In this document: positions 35,813 through 46,284 of the stretch, piece by piece
Layout: each line of letters begins with the position of its first letter
How positions within the stretch are numbered: position 1 is the stretch's first letter
Assembly: GCF_002367995.1 (NCBI RefSeq)
Contig: NZ_AP018207.1
Location: forward strand, 744,001 to 808,000
Origin: Calothrix brevissima NIES-22
Lineage (GTDB): Bacteria > Cyanobacteriota > Cyanobacteriia > Cyanobacteriales > Nostocaceae
Length of the DNA stretch: 64,000 nucleotides
Reading direction: 5' to 3'
Program-made: the position numbers and the translations under genes
The notes under the pieces: generated by a model
Databases searched by the model: none
What the model was told of the DNA's origin: nothing
The model's input: the letters and a program-made list of their open reading frames with translations, nothing else

Positions 35813-36544
35813 TTAGGTGATTGAGTTCCAATGCTTTAATGCCCCAATAACCCAAGACCCAGTAGTTTGATTGCAATGTAGACTAAAAGTTGTAGTTACA
35901 TGAAAATATCCCAGCAGAGAATGTCCAATTGTGATTTTATAATCGGGTAGGAATTGTCCATTTTCCATAGTCCAAAATGACTGAAGCTTACCTGTAACAG
36001 TTAAACTATTATCTCGGTTATAGATGATTGTTCGCCGCCAAAATAATGCATATTTGATAACTATACCTATGCAATTTGGATATAAATCGATTTGTAAAAC
36101 GAGATTGCTACTTTGCAAGCACAACCAGCCTAAGCTTAACAGTAAAAGGTAGACTAGAAGCCGATCCAAAGAAAGGATTTCAGTAATTGTTTCTGTTTGG
36201 CAAGAATGCAAAAACATGAAAATGGTGTTTCCAATTAGAAAAACACCTGCCAAATGGGCTATGAAATGAGCAATACGAAATTGTTCTGGAAAAATAAAAC
36301 TACTGACACCTACTGCATTTTTAATGCCTAGATGACTATTACCGTCATAGGGAATTCTCAGTTTAATATTCGGTTTTCGCCAACGCCAAGAATCTATATT
36401 TTCTTGAGAATTTTCCAGATAGTCAATGGGTTGATAAAAATTTGCCTGTTGATCGTATGTCGATTTCCCCAGGTTTAATATCATTACACTTAGTACACAG
36501 AGCATTACAAAGAAGACAAAGCCAATTACTCTTGTCAAGAACAT
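35813..36544 (-). CDS. Hypothetical membrane protein
   Basis: A 243-residue protein with an N-terminal helix (VIGFVFFVMLCVLSVMILN) and further hydrophobic segments at about 90-110 and 125-150. The C-terminal domain is soluble (ITVTGKLQSFWTMENGQ). No family recognised. Isolated from neighbours by 110 bp or more on each side. Confidence 0.65.
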   Translation of the reverse strand: MFLTRVIGFVFFVMLCVLSVMILNLGKSTYDQQANFYQPIDYLENSQENIDSWRWRKPNIKLRIPYDGNSHLGIKNAVGVSSFIFPEQFRIAHFIAHLAGVFLIGNTIFMFLHSCQTETITEILSLDRLLVYLLLLSLGWLCLQSSNLVLQIDLYPNCIGIVIKYALFWRRTIIYNRDNSLTVTGKLQSFWTMENGQFLPDYKITIGHSLLGYFHVTTTFSLHCNQTTGSWVIGALKHWNSIT

Positions 36545-36744
36545 AGTTTGAATTGAATTGGGATTTAATTTATATTGCCCAGTAACTAATGCTGATTATC
36601 TTAACAGTGTGTGATATTAAGTCTGGTAAATCACTGACGATTAAAAAATTTCCGCATCATTGCGATCGTAAGTATTTAGGCGAACCTGATATGACATCGG
36701 GGTTGCTAAACTAGCTATGTGCACTCAAAAAACAAAAGTTAACA

Positions 36745-37134
36745 TTAAACTCTGTAAGCATGAATTGAGTAAAAGCTGTGGTTAATTGCTCCTCCCATAA
36801 GCTTCATCAAAGTGTTGCGTAAGGCGACAGCATAAAGATTTGCTAATTCTCCCATTTTCCCCGATCGCAAGGACTGCTCGACAATGGATTTAGTCCGGCT
36901 AAAGCGTTGTGACTCATATTCTTGAAAGGCAGATGCAATATTTGACTGTGTTTGTAAACATTTAGCGATCGCAATTGCGTCTTCCAATGCCATTTTTCCC
37001 GCACCGACTTCTTTTAATTCAAAAGTGCGTTCGTAAACAGTCACATCAAATCCAGCCTGATGCAGTGCTAATGCTGTGGCTGCGCCGCCAATTCCGCCGC
37101 CAATAATCAGAATTTTTGGGGGTTTCTGCATCAT
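36745..37134 (-). pseudogene. FAD monooxygenase with internal deletion
   Basis: The N-terminal 40 residues are a classic PHBH-type flavin fold ([19 protein letters not shown], then [15 protein letters not shown]), as in class A FAD monooxygenases of about 380-420 residues. The frame then jumps to [14 protein letters not shown], a motif that normally lies near residue 300, and runs on to a normal C-terminus. Some 250 residues, including the GD motif, are missing. An in-frame deletion is the simplest reading. AGGAAAC precedes the ATG at 37134. Confidence 0.8.
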
Positions 37135-37150
37135 GTTTCCTACCCTCTTC

Positions 37151-38764
37151 TCAACGTTTAACAATTGCGGCGATCGCGGCTACTAATTTTGCGGGATCGG
37201 CTGGTTTGGCGATGTGCAGTTGAAATCCCGCCGCAAATACCTGCTGTTGGGTGGTTTCGGCGGCGTAGGCTGTCAGGGCGATCGCGGGAATTTCGCCGCC
37301 GCGATCGCTTGGTAAACTGCGGATTTTACGGATTAGGGCGTAGCCATCGACATCTGGCATACCTAAGTCGCTTAATAATAAATCTGGTATGGATTGAGCG
37401 ATCGCGTTTAGTGCTTCTGCGGCTGAGGCGGCGCTGGTAATCTTCGCACCATGCTGTTCTAATAAAAAAGCGAGAAATTCCCTAGTATCAACATCATCAT
37501 CAACAATTAACACCTTAATTCCTTCTAAAGGTGCGTAAGGTACAGATAAGGTATAGGAATTTTCTGATAAATCGCTATCTCTATCGGCTAATTTCCGCGT
37601 TTTGGGTATCCCTGGCAGCGAAACTGTAAATGTCGCACCTTGATTTTCTCCGGGACTTTCTGCCCAAACTCTACCGCCATGTAATTCTACCAGTTGGCGA
37701 ACAATTGCTAAACCTAGTCCTAAACCCCCCGATCTGCGGGTAATTGTACTATCTGCTTGGCGAAAATATTCAAAGACATGGGGTAAAAAATCTGCACTAA
37801 TACCTTTACCTGTATCTTTGACTTGAATTTCTACCTCATAATTAACCTGTTGTAATTTGACTGCTATTTTTCCCCCATTGGGGGTGAATTTAATGGCGTT
37901 AGACAGCAAATTCCAGATAACTTGTTGCAAACGGCTACTATCACCTTTGACTTGGGCGACTTGGCGATCTAAATTTAGCTGAATTTGCATTGATTTGGCT
38001 TCAGCAGCTAAACGTACTGTCTCTAAAGCGGATTCAATGGTTGTTGCTAAATTCACTGTTTCTAAATTTAGCCCTAATTTACCTCGGAGAATGCGCGAGA
38101 TATCTAATAAATCATCAATTAATTGCGCTTGTAATTCGGCGTTGCGTTCAATAGTTTCTACAGCGCGTAAGGTAGCGGCTTCATTTAAGGTACGTTTTTT
38201 GAGTAATTTCGCCCAACCTAAAATGGGGTTTAAAGGCGATCGCAATTCGTGAGAAACTATCGCCAAAAATTCATCTTTGATGCGGTTAGCAGCTTCGGCG
38301 GCTTCTTGCGATCGCTGGCGGGCTTCGGCTTCAGCTAAAGCTTGATCGCGCAGGTGTTTATATTCGTGAACGCGGAAGGTTAAATCTGTTACATCTTGAA
38401 TAGAAAATAAAGCATAAAATTCTTCACCCTCAGCTTGTACTGCTGTCACTGTTGTGTGTTGAATGCGGTATTTTTCTTGGGGTAAAGGTACGGGAATAAT
38501 AAATTTATGTAGTTGGGAAGAAAAAATTGTTGGGGGGCCACCTTGAAAAATTGGCTCAATGCGGCTGAGGTAACGTGGCTGATTGAGATGAGAATAATAT
38601 TCCAGAATTGAATCGCCTAAAATGCGGCTGCGGGGAATTTGTGTCCATTCTTCTAAACTACAATTCCAGAATAAAACACTGTAGTCTGACTGTAGAACAA
38701 AAGCTCCTAAAGTAATTTTATCTAGTAGGGCAAATTTTTCTTGAGCTTGTTCGATTTTGTTCAT
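37151..38764 (-). CDS. Soluble PAS hybrid histidine kinase
   Basis: A 537-residue protein without a membrane span. Order: an N-terminal PAS-like sensor (about 15-130), a coiled linker, HisKA with [19 protein letters not shown] (phospho-His near 174), HATPase with [20 protein letters not shown] and [10 protein letters not shown], and a C-terminal receiver with [13 protein letters not shown]. Internal receiver transfer suggests a phosphorelay. It follows cheC by 60 bp in a leftward operon, so it probably feeds the same signalling unit. Confidence 0.95.
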   Translation of the reverse strand: MNKIEQAQEKFALLDKITLGAFVLQSDYSVLFWNCSLEEWTQIPRSRILGDSILEYYSHLNQPRYLSRIEPIFQGGPPTIFSSQLHKFIIPVPLPQEKYRIQHTTVTAVQAEGEEFYALFSIQDVTDLTFRVHEYKHLRDQALAEAEARQRSQEAAEAANRIKDEFLAIVSHELRSPLNPILGWAKLLKKRTLNEAATLRAVETIERNAELQAQLIDDLLDISRILRGKLGLNLETVNLATTIESALETVRLAAEAKSMQIQLNLDRQVAQVKGDSSRLQQVIWNLLSNAIKFTPNGGKIAVKLQQVNYEVEIQVKDTGKGISADFLPHVFEYFRQADSTITRRSGGLGLGLAIVRQLVELHGGRVWAESPGENQGATFTVSLPGIPKTRKLADRDSDLSENSYTLSVPYAPLEGIKVLIVDDDVDTREFLAFLLEQHGAKITSAASAAEALNAIAQSIPDLLLSDLGMPDVDGYALIRKIRSLPSDRGGEIPAIALTAYAAETTQQQVFAAGFQLHIAKPADPAKLVAAIAAIVKR

Positions 38765-38824
38765 ATTTCCATCAGACCACTGTGAATATTTTTCTAATTG
38801 GTATTTGGTTATGGTTTTTACTTT

Positions 38825-39433
38825 TTACACTCCCATTTCTTGATTAATAATATTAATCAAGGCATCAAAGGTATCTAACTCAAAGATTAAAATAATATCA
38901 CCAATTAATTCTAATTGTTCCACCGTAAATCTCGCTTGAGCTAGCAATATTTTTGACTCGCTGACATTGGCAGATGCTAGTAAGTTCTCAATTCTATCTT
39001 CTAAATACACAGGTAACGTATAATTCATATGCTGTTTCAGCACGTTACCAATCGAACCCATTACCCCATTAATTACTATATTCCCAATTTCGCTTAAAGT
39101 GCCAATTTTGACTGCGTCTAAATCTGTTGAATCAGGTTCTTCTCCCGTCAAAACTGCAACTAATGTAGAAGCGCTTTCTGTGGGAAAAATTAAACCAGCA
39201 TTGCCATAAAAGGGGCCGGTAAAACCGAGTCTCACTGCTGCTAAACTATCATCATGAAATCTTGTTGCTAATTCTTCATAAGCATCGGCGGCTGTAAATA
39301 CTTTCACATACGGAATTTCTAACCGAATGTGCGAATTTACCATTTCATTTAATAAACTTGCGGCTCTCCCCACTCCTATATTAATTAATTCTTGCAAGGC
39401 GTCCAGTTGTTCGGCTGTTACATTCACATTCAT
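38825..39433 (-). CDS. cheC: CheC-like CheY-P phosphatase
   Basis: A 202-residue protein with both CheC active-site helices: ALQELINIGVGRAA (Glu15, Asn18) and LSEIGNIVINGVMG (Glu and Asn near 132 and 135). CheC family enzymes dephosphorylate CheY-P. The gene overlaps the receiver gene upstream by 4 bp (ATGA), so the two are translationally coupled and likely an enzyme-substrate pair. CheC is common in Bacillus and Thermotoga chemotaxis; in cyanobacteria I regard it as uncommon. Confidence 0.9.
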   Translation of the reverse strand: MNVNVTAEQLDALQELINIGVGRAASLLNEMVNSHIRLEIPYVKVFTAADAYEELATRFHDDSLAAVRLGFTGPFYGNAGLIFPTESASTLVAVLTGEEPDSTDLDAVKIGTLSEIGNIVINGVMGSIGNVLKQHMNYTLPVYLEDRIENLLASANVSESKILLAQARFTVEQLELIGDIILIFELDTFDALINIINQEMGV

Positions 39434-39804
39434 CTGTTGCTTGATTCCTTATTCACAACTTCCTGGACGGCTGCGCGTAATTCGGTTTCTTTCGGCGGTT
39501 TATTAATAAAATTCACTGCTCCTAATTGATAACTTTGATGGCGCGAGCCTTCTTGAATATCTGCTGATATAATAATAGTAGGAATTTTTAATTGTTCATC
39601 TTGCAAAGCTTGCAAAAATTCAAACCCATTCATATCCGGCATTAAAATATCAGCTAAAACGCAGTTTGGCTGATGTTTGTGAACCATTTCTAATCCCTCG
39701 CGTCCATTAGTAGCTTCGAGGATTTCATAACCATCTACTTGCAAAAATTTGCGAATCATTCTGCGAGAGAAGGCTGCATCATCGATAATTAACACCAATG
39801 TCAT
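39430..39804 (-). CDS. CheY-like single-domain response regulator
   Basis: A 124-residue receiver: LIIDDAAFSRRMIRK with the acidic pair at the N-terminus, phospho-Asp in CVLADILMPDMNG, Thr/Ser switch in IIISAD, and Lys in FINKPP. No output domain. First gene of the leftward operon with cheC and the hybrid kinase, diverging from the CheA operon 530 bp away. Confidence 0.95.
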   Translation of the reverse strand: MTLVLIIDDAAFSRRMIRKFLQVDGYEILEATNGREGLEMVHKHQPNCVLADILMPDMNGFEFLQALQDEQLKIPTIIISADIQEGSRHQSYQLGAVNFINKPPKETELRAAVQEVVNKESSNR

Positions 39805-40334
39805 TAGCTTAACCTTTTACTATCTATCAAGTGCAAAAACTGTGCAATTAGGCTTTGAGTTATTTGCCTAAAAATTTCTGTGGTGTGATTTTTCGTAACT
39901 TTCGCGTAAGTTATGATAATCATTCTTGCCTGAATGTAAGAAGTTGCAAAAACCCTCGTGTGGATATTTTACCTTTTTTGATGCTAGCTTTTTTACATTT
40001 TGGTGCGTTGCTGGCTCTTGCTGACATTCATACACCGAAGATACATTAAAAGACACAGTTTCTGGAGAGTGGGTGTATAAATACCAAAGTTAGATAATTT
40101 GATTAACTAACAATTTTATTGTTTAGACTTGTAAAGTTGTCTATTTTTACGCCAACTATTCTTAAAAGTTTGACATGAATAGCAAGCAGGACATTCCATG
40201 TCTTTACTTTCGTTTTTGACTGTAGCATTATATTTTCAGTATTGAGTCAGATAAACATCTCTCATCAGAGAGATTTACATTGATTTTGGCAGATAATTAG
40301 TACTAGAATAATAAATTTACCATTTAGCAATCCA
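39805..40334. other. Divergent promoter region of the two signalling operons
   Basis: A 530-bp stretch that must drive both the cheY-cheC operon (left) and the cheA operon (right). Two overlapping short frames here are shadows without support. No clear operator found. Confidence 0.4.
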
Positions 40335-42470
40335 ATGGAGTTAGCCGAAATTGATGATGATATAGAAGCATTTCTCGTTGACAGCTACGAGAATTTGGAT
40401 CGCCTGGAACGAGATATTATTCAATTAGAGAAAGACGGGGGAAATGGCGAGGAATTAGTCAGAATTTATCGTTCGCTCCATACTATTAAAGGTAACTGTG
40501 GATTTTTACCGTTTCCGAAGTTAGAAGCATTGACTCATAGTGCGGAAAGTTTGCTTTCGAGTCTGCGCGATCGCAATTTAGCAATTACTCCCCAAATCAT
40601 CAGCACTTTACTGCAAACCATCGACAGTATCCGGGAAATGTTGTCTGTGATTGCCGCTACCAGACAAGAAAGCGATCGCGATTATACAGCACTGATGCAA
40701 ACCTTAACAGTATTGCAACAGCCGCAAGCAGATACAGTTACATCCCCATCAGCGCCAATTGGAGAGTCAGTAGAGTCATTCGATAGCGATATCGCCTCCG
40801 AATCTCATATCCGCGTTCATGTAGGATTGTTAGATCGGGTAATGAACTTAGTAGGGGAATTGGTGTTAGCCCGCAACCAAGTGATAGGATTATCTGCCAA
40901 ACTCAAAGATAATAGCTTAAATACAGCTTGTCAGCGCTTAAATTTAATTACAGGCGAGTTACAAGAACAAGTCATGAAAACTCGTCTCCAACCAATTAAT
41001 AGTATTTGGCAAAAATTTCCGCGCTTAATTCGCGATTTAGCGATCGCATCTGGTAAACAAGTAGAAGTAGAAATGTTAGGGGTAGATACAGAAATCGATA
41101 AAAGCATGATTGCAGCCATTAAAGATCCCTTAACTCACTTAATCCGCAACTGTATCGATCATGGCATTGAATCACCAGCAGAACGTATTGCTCAAGGTAA
41201 ACCCAGCCTCGCCAAAATATCTCTGCGCGCCTTTCATGAAAGCGGTAAAGTTAATATTGAAATTAGCGATGATGGTAGAGGAATTAATCTAGAAAGACTG
41301 AAACAACGTGCCCAACAGCTAGGATTAATTACCGCGAATCAAGCTCAAACTATGAGCGATTCCCAAACCATAGATTTAATTTTCTTACCCGGTTTCTCCA
41401 CTAGCGAACAAGTTACCAGCTTGTCGGGAAGAGGGGTAGGAATGGATGTTGTCAAGACAAATATTGAAAAAAATAACGGAATTATTGAAATTGAGAGTCA
41501 ATCGGGAAAAGGCACAAAATTTAAAATTCAAATGCCTTTGACATTAACAATTATTCCCGCCTTAATTGTGACTAGTAGTGGCGAGCGCTATGCAATTCCT
41601 CAAGTAAATTTACAAGAATTAATTCGTTTAGAAGTAGAATCAGCAACTCAGCAAATTGAGATACTTTACGATGTACCTGTATATCGCTTGCGGGGAGATT
41701 TAATTCCTTTAGTTTATTTGCATCAAGTATTACAAACTCAAGAAAATCACACCAACTTAGAAACATTGAGTATTGTAATTTTGCAAGTAGATAACTATCG
41801 CTTTGGGTTAGTAGTAGACACCATTGAAGATATCCTCGATATAGTTGTCAAACCGCTAGGACAGCAATTAAATATGATATGTTTATTTGCTGGCGCTACA
41901 ATTTTAGGTGATGGCAAAGTGGGATTAATTATTGATGTCGTCGGTTTAGCAAAACAAGCAGGTGTCAGTCAAAAACAGCAGCAATTAGTCAGTAAATCAA
42001 GTGGAGAGATTTCCGATGCAGAAAGCGATCGCCAAATGATTTTACTATTTACCGGGCCAGAAGCTGCACCGATGGGTATTCCTTTAACCAAAGCCTTGCG
42101 CTTAGAAAAAATTCCCGCCACATCTGTAGAGAAAGTAGCAAATCAATATGTTTTTCGCCATCATAGCCAAATTTTACCCTTAATAGATTTACACAATATA
42201 TTTAGCGATCGCCATCATCGAGAATTAGAATTAACAATCGAAACATTAGAAATTGCCATTGTTGCGCCTCACCCAAATGTAACTGTCGGTTTAGTAGTTG
42301 ATAGAATTGTTGACATTGTTACCGAACCATTAACAATTACAGGTATTCCTAGCAGACCAGGCATACTTTTTTGTACAGTAATTCAAGGTAAAATTACAGA
42401 AATTATTGACATTGATGCAGTAATTCAAATTGCCAACCCTTATTTATTGTCAGCGAGTTATGGTAGCTGA
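40335..42470 (+). CDS. cheA: CheA-type histidine kinase with two CheW-like domains
   Basis: A 711-residue cytoplasmic kinase. Hpt domain: YRSLHTIKGNCGF (phospho-His near 50). Then an intersubunit dimer domain near 155-230 (RVMNLVGELVLARNQVI), HATPase with HLIRNCIDHGIESP, DDGRGI and GRGVGMDVV, a CheW-like domain (about 395-535), and a second CheW-like domain (about 555-705). No receiver is fused, unlike many cyanobacterial PilL/CheA hybrids, and no clear CheY-docking P2 domain is seen. It receives signals from the MCP via CheW. It overlaps cheW. Confidence 0.94.
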   Translation: MELAEIDDDIEAFLVDSYENLDRLERDIIQLEKDGGNGEELVRIYRSLHTIKGNCGFLPFPKLEALTHSAESLLSSLRDRNLAITPQIISTLLQTIDSIREMLSVIAATRQESDRDYTALMQTLTVLQQPQADTVTSPSAPIGESVESFDSDIASESHIRVHVGLLDRVMNLVGELVLARNQVIGLSAKLKDNSLNTACQRLNLITGELQEQVMKTRLQPINSIWQKFPRLIRDLAIASGKQVEVEMLGVDTEIDKSMIAAIKDPLTHLIRNCIDHGIESPAERIAQGKPSLAKISLRAFHESGKVNIEISDDGRGINLERLKQRAQQLGLITANQAQTMSDSQTIDLIFLPGFSTSEQVTSLSGRGVGMDVVKTNIEKNNGIIEIESQSGKGTKFKIQMPLTLTIIPALIVTSSGERYAIPQVNLQELIRLEVESATQQIEILYDVPVYRLRGDLIPLVYLHQVLQTQENHTNLETLSIVILQVDNYRFGLVVDTIEDILDIVVKPLGQQLNMICLFAGATILGDGKVGLIIDVVGLAKQAGVSQKQQQLVSKSSGEISDAESDRQMILLFTGPEAAPMGIPLTKALRLEKIPATSVEKVANQYVFRHHSQILPLIDLHNIFSDRHHRELELTIETLEIAIVAPHPNVTVGLVVDRIVDIVTEPLTITGIPSRPGILFCTVIQGKITEIIDIDAVIQIANPYLLSASYGS

Positions 42471-42933
42471 ACAACAACTTTGCACCTTTTTGATTCAGGA
42501 AATTTTATTTGGAATTAACGTACATGATGTCCAAGAAGTGATTCGTCCCCACACATTAACACCCGTACCTTTAGCACCGCCGGATATTTGTGGCTTAATT
42601 AACCTCAGAGGACAAATTTTAACTGTTATCGATTTACAGCAAAGATTAGATATGGGTAAATCAACTATGGGTTTACCAGCTAAACTCATAGAAGATCCCC
42701 CAGGATTTTATATAGTTGTTTGTGTAGATGAGCAAATAGTTAGTTTATTAGTTGATGATGTTGGCGATGTTTTCACATTACCAGCAGAGACATTTCAACC
42801 CCCACCCGCAACGCTAACAGGAAGAATGCGTCAGTTGCTAGCAGGTGCTTACCCATTAGCTACAGGATTTTTGTTAGTTTTAGATACAGCCAAAGTGCTG
42901 AATTTTAATGTGAAGAATTCCTTTATTCAGTAA
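42460..42933 (+). CDS. cheW: CheW adaptor
   Basis: A 157-residue protein. The ATG at 42460 lies inside the end of cheA (11-bp overlap); it gives MVAEQQLCTFLIQEILFGI, a standard CheW start. Core motifs: VQEVIRPHTLTPVPLAPPDI, CGLINLRGQILTVIDL, and LLVDDVGDV. Links MCP to CheA. Confidence 0.94.
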   Translation: MVAEQQLCTFLIQEILFGINVHDVQEVIRPHTLTPVPLAPPDICGLINLRGQILTVIDLQQRLDMGKSTMGLPAKLIEDPPGFYIVVCVDEQIVSLLVDDVGDVFTLPAETFQPPPATLTGRMRQLLAGAYPLATGFLLVLDTAKVLNFNVKNSFIQ

Positions 42934-42963
42934 TTTTATCCATAATTTTAGGAGTGCTAGATA

Positions 42964-44259
42964 ATGGCGACAAATCGAACCAGGAAAAAACCCAATAATC
43001 TAGATAACAATCCAGAGACAGAAGAAATTAATTATGGGACAACAGAACCCCAACTACAACCATTACTAGCAGCCATGATAGCCGCCAAAAATGGTGATTT
43101 TACTGTGCGTCTCCCAGTAGAAAATAATGGCTTAGGTGAAATCGCCACAGTTTTTAATGAATGGGTAAATTTAAATCAAAATTTCGCCAATGAAGTTAAC
43201 AGTTTCGCTAATGAAATCGGTAAAGAAGGAAAATTAGGTGTAAAAATCAAGGTGAAAGCCGCAGCAGGTTCTTGGCAAGAATTATTAGATAATTTAAACC
43301 AAATGTCTGCTAACTTAGCCCAGCAAATTAAAAGTATTAACGAAGTTACCCTAGCAGTCGCCCAAGGAAATTTAGCCAAACAAATTAAAGCCCGCAACGC
43401 CGGCGAATTTCAGCAACTCAGTGATAATGCTAATCAGATGATTAATAGCTTAAAATCTTCCATCAGACAAATGGCTGATGTTGCGATCGCAGTTGCATCT
43501 TCTGCTGAAGAGCTTACCGCAGTTAGCCAAGAAATGAGCGCCAACGCCGAACAAACCTCAGAACAAGCCACCTCTGCATCCGCCTCAGCAGAGCAAGTCA
43601 ATCAAAATAGCAGTACAGTAGTAACTGCGGTGGAAGAAATGAACGCCAGCATCCGCGAAATTGCTAAAACCGTCGCCAATAGCGCCACCGTAGCCGCCAA
43701 AGCCGTAAAAACAGCCGAAAACACCAACCAAAACATTGCCAAACTCGGTCAAAGCAGCGTAGAAATTGGTAAAGTCATCAAAGTAATTACTGCGATCGCG
43801 CAACAAACCAACCTCCTAGCTTTAAATGCTACCATCGAAGCCGCCAGAGCCGGAGACGCAGGCAGAGGATTTGCAGTCGTCGCCAATGAAGTCAAAGAAC
43901 TCGCCAAACAAACCGCCAACGCTACCGAAGATATTAGCCAGCGCATTGAAGCCATTCAAACTGATACCAAAGGTGCAGTTACCGCCATCACCCAAATTAC
44001 AGACATTATCAACCAAATCAACGATTTACAAAGCACCATCGCCAGCGCCGTAGAAGAACAATCACTCACCACCAGCGAAATTGCGCGAAATATCGCCGAA
44101 GCCGCCCAAGGAACCTCAGGTATTGCCAAAAACATCGGCATAGTCGCCATCAATGCCCAAACCACAACCATTGGAGCCAATAACACCTCCCAAGCCGCCA
44201 CAGAACTAGCCCGTATGGCTGTAGACTTGCAAAAAGTCGTCAATCAGTTTAAATATTAA
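42964..44259 (+). CDS. Soluble methyl-accepting chemotaxis-type receptor
   Basis: A 431-residue receptor without a transmembrane helix. Tandem HAMP-like units at about 30-85 and 95-165 ([39 protein letters not shown]) lead into the coiled signalling domain with the conserved hairpin tip [20 protein letters not shown] and [15 protein letters not shown]. No ligand domain is visible, so input may come from HAMP partners or the pilus. It follows cheW by 30 bp. No CheR or CheB is encoded in this window. Confidence 0.94.
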   Translation: MATNRTRKKPNNLDNNPETEEINYGTTEPQLQPLLAAMIAAKNGDFTVRLPVENNGLGEIATVFNEWVNLNQNFANEVNSFANEIGKEGKLGVKIKVKAAAGSWQELLDNLNQMSANLAQQIKSINEVTLAVAQGNLAKQIKARNAGEFQQLSDNANQMINSLKSSIRQMADVAIAVASSAEELTAVSQEMSANAEQTSEQATSASASAEQVNQNSSTVVTAVEEMNASIREIAKTVANSATVAAKAVKTAENTNQNIAKLGQSSVEIGKVIKVITAIAQQTNLLALNATIEAARAGDAGRGFAVVANEVKELAKQTANATEDISQRIEAIQTDTKGAVTAITQITDIINQINDLQSTIASAVEEQSLTTSEIARNIAEAAQGTSGIAKNIGIVAINAQTTTIGANNTSQAATELARMAVDLQKVVNQFKY

Positions 44260-44260
44260 T

Positions 44261-44293
44261 GGTCAGTTGTCAGTTGTTAGTTGTCAGTTGTCA
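44261..44293. repeat. STRR of GTCAGTT units
   Basis: About five GTCAGTT/GTTAGTT heptamers directly after the MCP stop codon, with weaker heptamers continuing to about 44390. Confidence 0.8.
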
Positions 44294-44381
44294 TACCAAT
44301 TTAAAAAAGATATGCTGCAAACATTATTTAAATTAGTGTCAGTTGTCAGTAGAGCATTGACTATTGACTTTGGACTATTGA

Positions 44382-44615
44382 CTATTTGACTAATGATTTA
44401 GCAATTGCGATCGCATCCACCGCACTCTCAACTATATACACATTATCTGGCGACAGCTTTGTCAAGAAGGCTTGGCTTTCGCTATCGTCAGTTAACACTC
44501 CAGCACAGTTACGAATTGTTCCTGCTAGAGAACTAAACTGTTTGATTACTTTACGGTTACGTCCAATGAAAATTGTCGTTATTCCACCTTGTGCTTCGTT
44601 ATGCTTATTAAATAG
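44382..44615 (-). pseudogene. Headless remnant of an unidentified protein
   Basis: A leftward open frame with no start codon (stop at 44382-44384, open to 44615). It encodes a coherent segment including TTIFIGRNRKVIKQFSSLAG and VYIVESAVDAIAIAKSLVK. The last motif (E-S-x-x-DA) weakly recalls a Toprim core, but the assignment is uncertain. The absence of a start and the adjacent heptamer repeats suggest a decayed gene. Confidence 0.5.
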
Positions 44616-44795
44616 TTATTAATTTAGGGTTAAAAATATTTTTATTATTTTACACTTCTTAAAATACAATAAATGCAAATTGGCGATCGCAGTCTTTTAT
44701 TATATTCAACAGAGAATATTCTGTAATCTTTACACAAAGAGTGAAATTCGGCTACAGCATTTAAAATAATATCTACACCCATTTGCTGAGGCGAT

Positions 44796-45434
44796 ATGCT
44801 TTTAGAACTGCAACAAATTATCGTCAAACCAGGTCAACAAATGCTGCTTAAAGATGTTAGTTGGCAACAATTAGAAAATATTTTAGCAGAGATGGGAGAA
44901 CGCCGTGCTGCACGCATTTCTTATAGTCATGGTTGGTTAGAAATTATGGTGCCGCTACCCGAACATGAAAAAGATAAAGAATTTATTGGTGATTTAGTCA
45001 AACTTTTATTAGATAAACTCCAAATAGATTTTGAACCTTTTGGTTCCACAACATTGAAAAATGAGCAAATGCGGCAAGCTGTAGAACCAGATACGAGTTT
45101 TTATATTCAAAATCAAGCGGCTGTAATTGGTAAGAATCCCATTGATTTAACTGTAGATCCACCACCGGATTTAGCAATTGAAATTGATATTACCTCCCGC
45201 ACCAGATTTGAAAATTATGAGCTTTTGGGAGTTCCTGAACTATGGCGATATACACAGCAAGGATTAGAAATTAATTTGCTGCAAGCAGGAAAATATATTA
45301 AGTCTCAATCTAGTCCTAATTTTCCCGATATTCCAATTATTGAGTTAGTTAATGAATATGTTCAGCAGTGTTTAACGGTTGGCAGAAGTCAAGCTATGCG
45401 TAATTTTAAAATTTGGGTGCAAAATAATCTTTAG
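44796..45434 (+). CDS. Uma2 (DUF820) family endonuclease-like protein
   Basis: A 212-residue PD-(D/E)XK-like protein of the Uma2 family, which is heavily expanded in cyanobacteria. Seen: YSHGWLEIMVPLPEHEKDKE near residue 50, then the metal-site region VEPDTSFYIQ, PPPDLAIEIDI and ENYELLGVPELWRY. Probably nuclease-related; cellular role unknown. Downstream DNA is heptamer-rich. Confidence 0.93.
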   Translation: MLLELQQIIVKPGQQMLLKDVSWQQLENILAEMGERRAARISYSHGWLEIMVPLPEHEKDKEFIGDLVKLLLDKLQIDFEPFGSTTLKNEQMRQAVEPDTSFYIQNQAAVIGKNPIDLTVDPPPDLAIEIDITSRTRFENYELLGVPELWRYTQQGLEINLLQAGKYIKSQSSPNFPDIPIIELVNEYVQQCLTVGRSQAMRNFKIWVQNNL

Positions 45435-45501
45435 AGGCTAGGGACTAGGGGCTAGGAAAGAGAGATTTTTATGTTTGGTTGTGGGTTTTTCCCATGAGGG
45501 G

Positions 45502-46284
45502 CTAGCTTGAAGCGCTGGTATAAAAACGCAAGGCGAACCGCCAAAACCAAGTGGAAAGCAAAAATAGTGCTAATGCCAAGATTATGCCACCGATTAACCA
45601 GGTAATTTGTCCTCGTCCTAACATCGCTTCTGCTGGGATTGTCGTTAAAAAAGCTACTGGCACAATAAAGGTAAAGAAAAAGCGATAAGCAGCAGGATAA
45701 GCAGCGATGGGGTATCTGCCGGCTTCTAATAAACCCCGTAAAACTTCAGTAACGTTGTATATTTTCACAAACCAAATGCTAGTTGCACCTAGCATAAACC
45801 ACAAGCTGTAAAGAATTACCAAACCCAATAATAAAGGTACTGCACTGACTAAATAATTATTGATATTCAAGCCAAGGCGTTTACCAGCATAGCCAATAAT
45901 CGCGCCGCCAAAAATTAAGTCAGGTAGTCCCCAAGGTGACAGGGTGTGGGTAGAAAGCCAAAATTGACTGCGGATAGGTTTAAGGAGAACAAAGTCTAAA
46001 GTCCCTTCCTGTACGTGGCGGACTATATTATTTAAGTTGGGTGCAAGGAAGGTAGAAGAAAAACCTTGAAGTAGGGTAAAAATGCCTAGCACAACTAAAG
46101 CAGCATCCCATGACCAGCCTGCAAAATTGTAGCCAGTGCTGTAAAACAAGAATAACCCAAACAGACTACCTGCGAGATTCCCTACGCTGGTGATGGTAGC
46201 GATAATAAAGTTAATCCGATATTCCAACTCAGCTGCGATCGCAGTACTCCAAAATAGCTTTAGCACTCTGAGATATCTCTGCAT
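45502..46284 (-). CDS. ABC-2 type transporter permease
   Basis: A 260-residue polytopic protein with six hydrophobic segments, matching the ABC-2 permease family (COG3694-like): the conserved N-terminus RYLRVLKLFWSTAIAAELEYRINF, an amphipathic part, and EGTLDFVLLKPIRSQFWLS after the second helix. No ATPase lies next to it, so its partner is elsewhere in the genome. Substrate unknown. Confidence 0.85.
   Translation of the reverse strand: MQRYLRVLKLFWSTAIAAELEYRINFIIATITSVGNLAGSLFGLFLFYSTGYNFAGWSWDAALVVLGIFTLLQGFSSTFLAPNLNNIVRHVQEGTLDFVLLKPIRSQFWLSTHTLSPWGLPDLIFGGAIIGYAGKRLGLNINNYLVSAVPLLLGLVILYSLWFMLGATSIWFVKIYNVTEVLRGLLEAGRYPIAAYPAAYRFFFTFIVPVAFLTTIPAEAMLGRGQITWLIGGIILALALFLLSTWFWRFALRFYTSASS

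Noticed and set aside
39855-40056. Short frames between the chemotaxis operons
   Set aside because: Overlapping on both strands, no ribosome-binding sites, no family; more likely promoter DNA.
43176-44243. Several antisense frames inside the MCP gene
   Set aside because: Caused by the biased composition of the coiled-coil region; the sense frame is a clear MCP.
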